A DNA stretch of 5,026 bases, taken from JAWVZH01 sp033722295. Its GTDB lineage: Bacteria; Bacteroidota; Bacteroidia; Chitinophagales; Saprospiraceae. Of this stretch, positions 1-5,026 are shown piece after piece. Every line of letters starts with the position of its first letter. Positions within the stretch are counted from its first letter, which is position 1. The stretch lies in contig JAWVZH010000185.1 of the NCBI GenBank assembly GCA_033722295.1, positions 1 through 5,026 of the forward strand. Direction: 5' to 3'. A model generated the notes under the pieces. That model worked only from the letters and a program-made list of their open reading frames with translations. It did no database searches and was not told where the DNA came from. A program made the translations under genes and the position numbers.

Positions 1-29
1 CGGGAATAAAAAGAAATATCGATTTTTGC

Positions 30-150
30 AATAATCAATAATCAATAATCAATAATCAATAATCAATAATCAATAATCAATAATCAATAATCAATAATCA
101 ATAATCAATAATCAATAATCAATAATCAATAATCAATAATCAATAATCAA
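30..150. repeat. Perfect heptamer tandem repeat, (AATAATC)x17
   Basis: Seventeen uninterrupted identical copies of AATAATC run from 30 to 148, followed by two bases of an eighteenth copy. Because 7 is not a multiple of 3, every reading frame meets every phase of the unit within 21 bp. TAA therefore occurs in all three forward frames and TGA in all three reverse frames, so the tract cannot be translated on either strand. It lies outside genes, downstream of the leftward glycosyltransferase gene. Heptamer tandem repeats of this kind are known from intergenic DNA of cyanobacteria and, from memory, of Bacteroidota. The absence of any mismatch over 119 bp suggests recent expansion or active homogenisation by slippage. 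Its role is unknown. Confidence 0.97.
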
Positions 151-186
151 CCCTCCTCCGCCTTCCAACTTCGGCCAACGTAGTCT

Positions 187-228
187 TCCATTGTCCATGA
201 TCTATCCTCCATAGTCCATTTTCCATGT
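187..228. repeat. Degenerate heptamer array, TCCATNN x6
   Basis: TCCAT, or the one-mismatch form TCTAT, begins at 187, 194, 201, 208, 215 and 222, exactly 7 bp apart, with two variable bases between copies (TG, GA, CC, AG, TT, GT). The array ends three bases before the stop codon of the leftward glycosyltransferase gene. It has the same period as the perfect array at 30-150 but a different unit, and the two are separated by 36 bp of C-rich DNA. It may be an older, decayed heptamer array. No function can be read from it. Confidence 0.8.
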
Positions 229-230
229 CC

Positions 231-938
231 CTATCTATGTTTCAGCCCATTCCTGTATATCCACAATTGCCAGTTCTGAGGCAGTCCGAGCCTGTAGAAT
301 ATAAAAACAATGAGCTGGATAATATTGACTGTCAGGAAGCTGTTTTTATCATATTTTCTGGCTGAGATAACTCCCGGATTCTGTATGATAGAAAAGGATA
401 TTTCATTTGATTTAAGCCGTGCATAAAAATCAAAATCTTCCATAATAATGAGATCTTCCCTGAACCCTCCCATTCTATTAAAAATCGATGATGTAACAAA
501 TAGGCCCTGATCCCCGCCTCCGGAAAAGAAATTTCGTTTCCGTGAGAATGAAGAGAGTAGATCAAAGTGCCAACCAGCTTTATCGAACTGGTAGCAAAAG
601 CATCCTGTCTCAAAGCCATCCACTGATGCACTCATAATATCTTCGACGAAGCTCTCCGGTGGTAGCATATCTGCATGAATGAAGAAAAGGATTCGTCCCG
701 AGGCCTGTCGAGCACCATGATTGAGCTGCGCAGACCTCCTTTTAAGTGCACATTTGATGATCTTTATCCTGGGGTCGTCAAAGGCATTTTCAATTTGATC
801 CGTACTGTCCTGACTGTCCGCAATGATTAACTCTCTGATCGGTGGGCTTGCTTTCAGCAGCCTGGGTATCAAATTCAACAGGTTTGTTTTCTCATTGAAT
901 GTTGGTATGATGACACTTATTTCAGAACCGTGAGTCAT
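231..938 (-). CDS. TIGR04283-type family 2 glycosyltransferase
   Basis: A 235-residue GT-A fold glycosyltransferase, probably cytoplasmic or at the inner face of the membrane, that would transfer a sugar from a nucleotide-sugar donor. Visible motifs in order are the opening strand ISVIIPTFNE (residues 7-16), the nucleotide-binding aspartate in IIADSQDST (Asp41), RSAQLNHGA (68-76), the metal-binding DXD equivalent in FFIHADMLPP (His88-Ala89-Asp90), GGDQGLFV (141-148) and GGFREDLIIMED (157-168), the site of the usual acidic catalytic residue. The combination of HAD, GGDQ and MED matches the family annotated as TIGR04283, called arsenosugar biosynthesis or rSAM/selenodomain-associated glycosyltransferase. 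Length is normal for that family. A hydrophobic stretch at about 201-217 may touch the membrane. The ATG start lies just before the first strand, with no clear Shine-Dalgarno sequence, which is normal for Bacteroidota. The gene is divergent from the DUF547 gene and its 3' end abuts a heptamer array. The real acceptor is unknown; the arsenosugar role rests on the family name. Confidence 0.9.
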   Translation of the reverse strand: MTHGSEISVIIPTFNEKTNLLNLIPRLLKASPPIRELIIADSQDSTDQIENAFDDPRIKIIKCALKRRSAQLNHGARQASGRILFFIHADMLPPESFVEDIMSASVDGFETGCFCYQFDKAGWHFDLLSSFSRKRNFFSGGGDQGLFVTSSIFNRMGGFREDLIIMEDFDFYARLKSNEISFSIIQNPGVISARKYDKNSFLTVNIIQLIVFIFYRLGLPQNWQLWIYRNGLKHR

Positions 939-1006
939 TTGAGAAGTTTATATAGACAAGGTCAGAGCGTGACGGCCAATTCATTATATCGGTAAAGATT
1001 CAAATA
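939..1006. promoter_or_regulatory. Divergent intergenic region, glycosyltransferase/DUF547
   Basis: These 68 bp separate two genes read away from each other, so promoters for both must lie here or overlap the coding ends. An A+T-rich patch near 948-955 and another near 982-989 are possible -7 elements, but neither matches the Bacteroidota consensus TAnnTTTG with an upstream TTTG at the expected spacing. No palindromic operator was seen. Location is the only support. Confidence 0.35.
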
Positions 1007-1762
1007 ATGCTGAACATTTTAATATTTGCGCTTCTCTACTTTTGTCAGGGCAGCCCGACTCAGGTGGAAGAGGTGAATCCATGGGTCAGGTGTTCGATGG
1101 ACTATCTTGAGCTTTTAAAAGACCGGAATGACGTTTCCGATGTCTTGAATACCCTGAAGGAGGCAGAAATGCGAGATCTGGCCGAATCTCTTGAGACCAA
1201 GGAGGAAAAACTGGCATTCTGGATCAATATTTATAATGCCCACGTGATCACCTTACTGCTTGAGGATCCGACATATTTTGAAGATAAGGATGTCTTTTTC
1301 AAGGAACGCGACATCAACATAGCAGGTATCAACATGAGCCTGGATGAGATCGAACATGGCATATTGAGGGACTCAAGGATCAAATGGTCACTGGGATATC
1401 TTCAGAAGTGGTTCGAACCGGACTGGATCCGAATATTGAGAAATGAAGAAGTTGATGCACGCATACATTTTGCGCTCAATTGCGGAGCGGTGGACTGTCC
1501 ACCTGTCGGCATTTACAATGACTTGGAGGTCAATAGTCAATTGGATAAAATGACTACCCGGTATCTCAACAAAAAGACCACAGTTGAAGGAGACAAGGTC
1601 ACCACAACCCCACTTTTTTCGTGGTTCAGGGCCGATTTCGGGGGAAAGAATGGCATCAAGGAATTCTTGGTCAGATTTGATATAATCGAGGATTCAGACG
1701 TTGATCTCAGCTTTTCTGATTACGACTGGACGATGCAGATCGGCGAGATCAGGGCAATTTAG
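1007..1762 (+). CDS. DUF547 domain protein, probably exported
   Basis: A 251-residue protein whose whole body fits the DUF547 family (PF04784). Segments characteristic of that family are FWINIYNAH (71-79), SLDEIEHGILR (111-121), RIHFALNCGAVDCPP (152-166) and FSWFRADFGG (204-213). His117, His154, Cys159 and Cys164 stand out as possible functional residues, but no reaction is established for the family as far as I know. The first 13 residues are hydrophobic (MLNILIFALLYFC) and suggest a short signal sequence, though it lacks the usual Lys/Arg and the lipobox is poor because Phe precedes Cys13. ATG 1007 is the first possible ATG; the frame is closed upstream by a stop at 953 and no Shine-Dalgarno sequence is evident. 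It is divergent from the TIGR04283 glycosyltransferase and convergent with the outer-membrane barrel gene. From memory, DUF547 genes occur near arsenosugar-type loci in Bacteroidota, so a shared pathway is possible but not shown. Confidence 0.9.
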   Translation: MLNILIFALLYFCQGSPTQVEEVNPWVRCSMDYLELLKDRNDVSDVLNTLKEAEMRDLAESLETKEEKLAFWINIYNAHVITLLLEDPTYFEDKDVFFKERDINIAGINMSLDEIEHGILRDSRIKWSLGYLQKWFEPDWIRILRNEEVDARIHFALNCGAVDCPPVGIYNDLEVNSQLDKMTTRYLNKKTTVEGDKVTTTPLFSWFRADFGGKNGIKEFLVRFDIIEDSDVDLSFSDYDWTMQIGEIRAI

Positions 1763-1840
1763 TCAGTCAGCTCTGGTACTTGGCAAAGAAGTGCATTAGT
1801 AGATATCCACATTTCACAGACCCATAATGTTGAGCAGTCA

Positions 1841-2929
1841 TTAAAAAGCTTCTCCGATGGTCAGATAAAATTCTCCGCCTTCAAAACTCCTCCCGTAATC
1901 AAGGCGGAGGTAGATCCTGTCATCTTTGCTGAGTAAGAATCTGAGACCAACACCGTAGTTGAATTTTACAGCATCGAACAACTTCGCAACGTCAGGCCCT
2001 ACATTACCCACACTTGTAAAGGCTACACCTCGAAATCTACTATATATCGGGAACCTGTATTCCAACTGAAGCAGGGCCATTGTTCTGTCACGGTATCTGC
2101 CGCGAACGTATCCGCGGGCGAGATTCGGTCCTCCATAAAGGGAGAGCTCCTGAAAGGGAACATCCCCCACGGTAGAACTCAGGTAAGCCATCAACGCCAG
2201 GTGATGAAAAGGATGGACTGTATAATATTGCGTCAGGGTCACGTCAGAAGTTATGAAGTCATATCTGCTGCCCCACGTATCATTATATACCATTAAATTG
2301 AATTCGAGTAACTCGCCTTTTGTGGGGAAAAATATGTTGTCGCGTCGGTCGCGCTGAAAATTAACGCCGATGCCGGAAATGCTGCCACCTTCCTTGAATT
2401 GTTCCTGGTTTTCATCGATGAGGCCACCCACCTCAATATCGGTAATATCATAATAGTCAAAGTGCAACTGTCCCCCTAGATAAAGTCTGGGTGCTGCTTC
2501 ATAGTAATATTTGGCCTTTATTCTCGGGAATCTGACTGAGTAATTTTCTTTATCACCCAGTGATGTACGAGGGCCCACGCCATAGTAGGGATAAAAATAG
2601 TCGTAGTAGCCAAGTTCTGCATCGATCTGATGACGATCCCAATATATGGTGGCCGTAAGATAAGACAGGACCTGATCGTTGAGGGTGTAAGCCCCTCCGA
2701 GTATGATGTTCGAGGCCAGAGCATTAGGATTATCGAATTCATAAGTGAGTACGCCAGCCCCACCAAAACCCAGACGTGTTTCCGGAAGATAGAATACGAT
2801 TGGATACCCTGCGATGAATGGTTTTATTCCGTCTGACACTTCAGTTGTGTCAGATTGCCCCGAGAGATGATCCAGTAGAAGGACACTCAGCGTCAGAATG
2901 AGAAAGAAGATATTTAATCGGATGTACAA
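1841..2929 (-). CDS. BamA/TamA-family outer-membrane beta-barrel protein
   Basis: An outer-membrane barrel of the Omp85 superfamily (Bac_surface_Ag type) without POTRA domains, 362 residues from the start chosen here. The N-terminus (Tyr2-Ile3-Arg4, a hydrophobic core at 5-19, then LSG before Gln25) is a good signal peptide. FYLPETRLGFGG (46-57) is a typical opening of this Bacteroidota group. RDRRDNIFFPTKG (193-205) and LARGYVRGRYRDR (270-282) follow; ARGY corresponds to the conserved VRGF-like loop-6 motif that packs inside Omp85 barrels. The chain ends in Phe, as outer-membrane strands usually do. The frame contains no ATG near its beginning. It opens at a TTG at 2971, immediately after a TAG at 2972-2974, and has a second TTG at 2929. 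I prefer 2929 because it puts Arg4 just before the hydrophobic core. Family members are predicted to insert or move proteins or lipids at the outer membrane, but the POTRA-less group has no assigned cargo. It is divergent from the His-rich gene. Confidence 0.88.
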   Translation of the reverse strand: MYIRLNIFFLILTLSVLLLDHLSGQSDTTEVSDGIKPFIAGYPIVFYLPETRLGFGGAGVLTYEFDNPNALASNIILGGAYTLNDQVLSYLTATIYWDRHQIDAELGYYDYFYPYYGVGPRTSLGDKENYSVRFPRIKAKYYYEAAPRLYLGGQLHFDYYDITDIEVGGLIDENQEQFKEGGSISGIGVNFQRDRRDNIFFPTKGELLEFNLMVYNDTWGSRYDFITSDVTLTQYYTVHPFHHLALMAYLSSTVGDVPFQELSLYGGPNLARGYVRGRYRDRTMALLQLEYRFPIYSRFRGVAFTSVGNVGPDVAKLFDAVKFNYGVGLRFLLSKDDRIYLRLDYGRSFEGGEFYLTIGEAF

Positions 2930-3068
2930 ATCTTGTGTTAATGCTGAAAAATGACAATGGTGAAGATCCAACTACGCATCGATTCACGTATAAAGATGTA
3001 AATTACTTGATCTAAAGACCATTTGATTACAGGTTTTATATCTATTTCCGGTCTTAATAACTTCAATT
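2930..3068. promoter_or_regulatory. Divergent region between barrel and His-rich genes
   Basis: This A+T-rich stretch lies between a leftward and a rightward gene and should hold promoters for both. On the forward strand, TTTG at 3022-3025 followed 17 bp later by TATTTC (3043-3048) weakly resembles the Bacteroidota -33/-7 pair, but the -7 element is incomplete. On the reverse strand TAATTTAC (2997-3004) is a similarly poor match to TAnnTTTG. If the barrel gene instead starts at TTG 2971, the region shrinks to 2972-3068. No riboswitch or clear operator was recognised. Confidence 0.35.
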
Positions 3069-3446
3069 GTGGTCAGAAATTGGCAAACATATCGAATTCC
3101 CCTGACGGTAATGTGTCTTATGGTTTATATTTTGTCTGTCTTGCCTCAGTCCGCATATCATACCATCCATCTTTTCGCACATGCGATGGAAGGCCAATGG
3201 GAGCATCACGATCACTCATTTTCTCAGGATCATCACCATAGCTGGCTTGAGGGGTTTAATGCATTAGAAGGTGATTTTGAAGACGAACGATCTTCGCCGT
3301 TCGTTATTCTGAAGTATATAGATTTTATTTCACAGAACAGATTTTCACAGAACACTCAGAGTAAATTAAGACATCCGATTCGTTGGAAGAGGTCGACTAT
3401 TCTATCTGAGTGGAATGAGTCCCCCTTTCATCCGCCTTGCGTTTAG
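3069..3446 (+). CDS. Small His-rich exported protein, candidate metal binder
   Basis: A 125-residue protein that I cannot place in a named family. Arg3 and Arg9 precede a hydrophobic segment (about 10-25) and a possible signal-peptidase site near Ala29, so it is probably secreted to the periplasm or anchored in the inner membrane. The next part is rich in histidine: residues 31, 34, 38, 46, 47, 49, 55, 56 and 57, that is nine in 27 residues, with EHHDHSFSQDHHH as the core. Two more histidines occur later (102, 121), and the chain ends HPPCV. Such spacing commonly binds zinc, copper, nickel or cobalt. The start is uncertain. GTG 3069 keeps the positive N-terminus, while ATG 3111 (residue 15) would leave only a short uncharged hydrophobic leader; no Shine-Dalgarno sequence decides. 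The gene is followed 62 bp later on the same strand by a TonB-dependent receptor gene, so a joint transport role is likely. Function is inferred from composition and context only. Confidence 0.75.
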   Translation: MVRNWQTYRIPLTVMCLMVYILSVLPQSAYHTIHLFAHAMEGQWEHHDHSFSQDHHHSWLEGFNALEGDFEDERSSPFVILKYIDFISQNRFSQNTQSKLRHPIRWKRSTILSEWNESPFHPPCV

Positions 3447-3456
3447 CTTTCCTTAT

Positions 3457-3505
3457 TGAAATAATATTTTAATTCAATCGGTTTTTTCAAACCTGAAATA
3501 ATATT
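3457..3505 (+). repeat. 12-bp direct repeat upstream of receptor gene
   Basis: The sequence TGAAATAATATT occurs at 3457-3468 and again at 3494-3505, starts 37 bp apart, in the 62-bp gap between the His-rich gene and the receptor gene. The second copy ends three bases before the receptor ATG. Two identical copies so close to a start could be a regulator site or a translation-control element, but A+T-rich DNA makes chance repeats more likely. A short hairpin, GGTTT/AAACC at 3480-3493, lies between the copies and is too weak to call a terminator. Confidence 0.45.
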
Positions 3506-3508
3506 AAT

Positions 3509-5026
3509 ATGAAAGCTCTTTACACCGTATTGTTGTGCATTGCGTATTGTGTAACTGGTTTGGGACAGAAAGTGTCGGGGCAATTGATTAATTCCAGTAA
3601 CGAACCATTGCCTGAGGCTTATATTTTCATCAACAATTCGGATAATCACGTACACAGCAACTCACTTGGATATTTTGAGATTAAAAAAGCTGCCGTGGGA
3701 GATACCTTGGGTGTCACATATATGGGATATCAAGAGGTCGCTTATGTATTATCAGAATCAGATTTTGAAAACGAAATTCAAATCACCCTTAAGGCTGAGC
3801 CAATACGGCTTGACCAGGTATATGTGGATAATTCTGTAAAATCTGTCAACAGGATCTCTAAAATAGATCTCGAAGCCAATCCAGTTCAATCCTCACAGGA
3901 GGTACTCAGAAAAGTCCCCGGATTATTTATAGGCCAACATGCCGGAGGGGGAAAGGCCGAGCAGATCTTTTTACGGGGTTTTGATATCGATCATGGTACT
4001 GACATATCCATTTCCGTGGATGGCCTGCCGGTTAATATGGTATCGCACGCTCATGGACAAGGCTATTCAGATCTTCATTTTCTTATTCCTGAGGTCATCC
4101 GTGGAGTTGATTTTGCAAAAGGCCCCTATTACGCGGAACATGGCAATTTTACCACAGCCGGATATGTAGACTTTCATACGCTGGACAGGTTGGGCGAAAG
4201 CAGCGTGGGTCTCGAGATCGGCCGCTTCAACACTCTCAGAACAAAGGCGATGTTTGATGTCATCGATCAAAAGGACCGAAACGCGTACATAGCATCGGAG
4301 TTTATATCAAGCGATGGTCCTTTTGAGAGTTCTCAAAATTTCAACAGAATGAATATAATGGGGAAATTTACTACGAGATATGAGAACAATGATCAACTGG
4401 CTCTGACGATCTCGCGATTCCAAAGTAAATGGGATGCGTCAGGTCAGATCCCGGTGCGTGCTGTGGAGTCAGGTCTGATCTCGCGATTCGGAGCAATTGA
4501 TGATACTGAAGGCGGACAAACGAGCCGCAGCAATATATTGATCGAGCATACCAAAGAAATTAGCCCGTCCAGTTTTGTTAAATCCAGAGCGTATTATTCG
4601 CATTACGATTTTGAACTCTTCTCCAACTTTACATTCTTTTTGAAGGATGAGGAGAACGGAGACCAGATCAGGCAATTTGAAGATCGAAACATCTATGGTC
4701 TGAACACTACTTTTTTCAAAAATCTGGCGTTAGCCTCAGGTAATCTTGAAATTCAACTGGGAGGTGGGTTTCGATATGATGATGTCAACGACAATGAGTT
4801 GGCTCATACAGTCAACAGAAGAACCACAATTGAGCAACTGGCATTAGGTGATGTTGATGAGACCAATATCGACTTATTTGCAAATGTTGAATTTGAAATT
4901 GGAAGGTGGATGATAAATCCGGGCTTACGATTGGATGCCTTCAAATTTGATTATGTAGACCGCTTAAAACCGGAATACACCTCCCTGTCTGAAACGAAAT
5001 CCTTCCTTTCACCGAAGTTGAACATA
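3509..5026 (+). CDS. TonB-dependent receptor, 3' end beyond window
   Basis: The first 506 residues of an outer-membrane TonB-dependent receptor; the frame is open at the window edge, so perhaps the last third is missing judging from usual lengths of 700-800 residues. A signal peptide (about 1-19, Lys2 then a hydrophobic core ending GLGQ) is followed by a carboxypeptidase-regulatory-like domain (about 21-105, with LGYFEI and YMGYQ at 53-58 and 71-75). The segment LDQVYV (101-106) is where a TonB-box-like motif is expected. The plug domain spans about 118-224: VLRKVPGLFIGQHAGGG (132-148), IFLRGFDIDHGTD (153-165), VDGLPVNMVSHAHGQGY (170-186), FAKGPYYAEHG (202-212). The barrel begins near 225. 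ATG 3509 is chosen because it starts the signal peptide directly. The plug has many histidines (144, 162, 180, 182, 190, 211), which I recall as typical of a widespread receptor subgroup of unknown substrate. Placement behind a His-rich protein gene suggests a metal or metal chelate. A carbohydrate SusC role is less likely because the length and plug sequence differ. Confidence 0.93.
   Translation, partial: MKALYTVLLCIAYCVTGLGQKVSGQLINSSNEPLPEAYIFINNSDNHVHSNSLGYFEIKKAAVGDTLGVTYMGYQEVAYVLSESDFENEIQITLKAEPIRLDQVYVDNSVKSVNRISKIDLEANPVQSSQEVLRKVPGLFIGQHAGGGKAEQIFLRGFDIDHGTDISISVDGLPVNMVSHAHGQGYSDLHFLIPEVIRGVDFAKGPYYAEHGNFTTAGYVDFHTLDRLGESSVGLEIGRFNTLRTKAMFDVIDQKDRNAYIASEFISSDGPFESSQNFNRMNIMGKFTTRYENNDQLALTISRFQSKWDASGQIPVRAVESGLISRFGAIDDTEGGQTSRSNILIEHTKEISPSSFVKSRAYYSHYDFELFSNFTFFLKDEENGDQIRQFEDRNIYGLNTTFFKNLALASGNLEIQLGGGFRYDDVNDNELAHTVNRRTTIEQLALGDVDETNIDLFANVEFEIGRWMINPGLRLDAFKFDYVDRLKPEYTSLSETKSFLSPKLNI

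Noticed and set aside
30..228. CRISPR-like array
   Set aside because: The units are 7 bp with no unique spacers and no cas genes nearby; this is a plain tandem repeat.
332..631. Open frame inside the glycosyltransferase gene, reverse strand
   Set aside because: It overlaps completely a gene with clear family motifs and shows no recognisable domain.
939..1006. Sigma-70-like promoter with TATATA close to the glycosyltransferase start
   Set aside because: The spacing to TTGGCC is 19 bp, the box is almost adjacent to the ATG, and Bacteroidota use a different consensus.
1007..1066. Lipoprotein signal for the DUF547 protein
   Set aside because: Cys13 is preceded by Leu-Tyr-Phe, which does not fit a lipobox, and there is no positive charge before the hydrophobic stretch.
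1763..1840. Bidirectional terminator between the convergent DUF547 and barrel genes
   Set aside because: The position is right, but I found no stem with a following T-run on either strand, so no terminator is called.
2518..2836. Open frames on both strands inside the barrel gene
   Set aside because: They are shadows of the barrel coding sequence, with no recognisable family.
3023..3241. Overlapping open frame at the start of the His-rich gene
   Set aside because: It lies in another frame, has no His cluster or coherent domain, and ends soon after. The frame from 3069 has a signal-like start and better composition.
3455..3493. Hairpins after the His-rich gene as a terminator
   Set aside because: ATTGAA/TTCAAT with a 12-nt loop and GGTTT/AAACC with a 4-nt loop are short and A+T-rich, and neither is followed by a U-run. 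Ending transcription here would also separate the two genes.
3443..3655. Reverse-strand open frame over the receptor start
   Set aside because: It is antisense to the signal peptide and N-terminal domain of the receptor, with no domain of its own.
4067..4675. Reverse-strand open frames within the receptor gene
   Set aside because: The forward frame is continuous with strong receptor motifs; the antisense frames are by-products.

Overview
The window looks like chromosomal DNA from a member of the Bacteroidota, possibly close to the Saprospiria or Cytophagia, although the exact lineage cannot be fixed from 5 kb. The evidence is a TonB-dependent receptor with a carboxypeptidase-regulatory-like N-terminal domain, a short BamA/TamA-type barrel without POTRA domains, weak or absent Shine-Dalgarno sequences before every gene, two probable non-ATG starts, and long A+T-rich heptamer tandem repeats between genes.

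Layout from left to right. Positions 1-230 hold no gene. They contain a perfect 7-bp tandem array (17 copies) followed by a second, degenerate array, also with a 7-bp period, that runs up to the stop codon of the first gene. Next is a leftward glycosyltransferase of the TIGR04283 type (231-938). It is divergent, across 68 bp, from a rightward DUF547 protein gene (1007-1762). A leftward outer-membrane barrel gene (1841 to about 2929) converges on the DUF547 gene. From about 2930 to 3068 lies a second divergent region. To its right are a small His-rich, probably exported protein (3069-3446) and a TonB-dependent receptor (from 3509) that is cut by the window edge while its frame is still open.

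How the genes may work together. TIGR04283 proteins are annotated as arsenosugar-biosynthesis-associated glycosyltransferases, and the DUF547 neighbour may belong to the same neighbourhood, but the radical SAM enzyme that defines that pathway is not in this window. On the right, the His-rich protein and the receptor sit on one strand 62 bp apart and look like a two-gene outer-membrane uptake unit. The His cluster of the small protein and the His-rich, strongly conserved-looking plug segment of the receptor suggest a metal ion or metal complex as cargo. That is inference. No mobile element, CRISPR array, tRNA or rRNA was seen. The most unusual items are the paired heptamer arrays and the His-rich protein/receptor pair.
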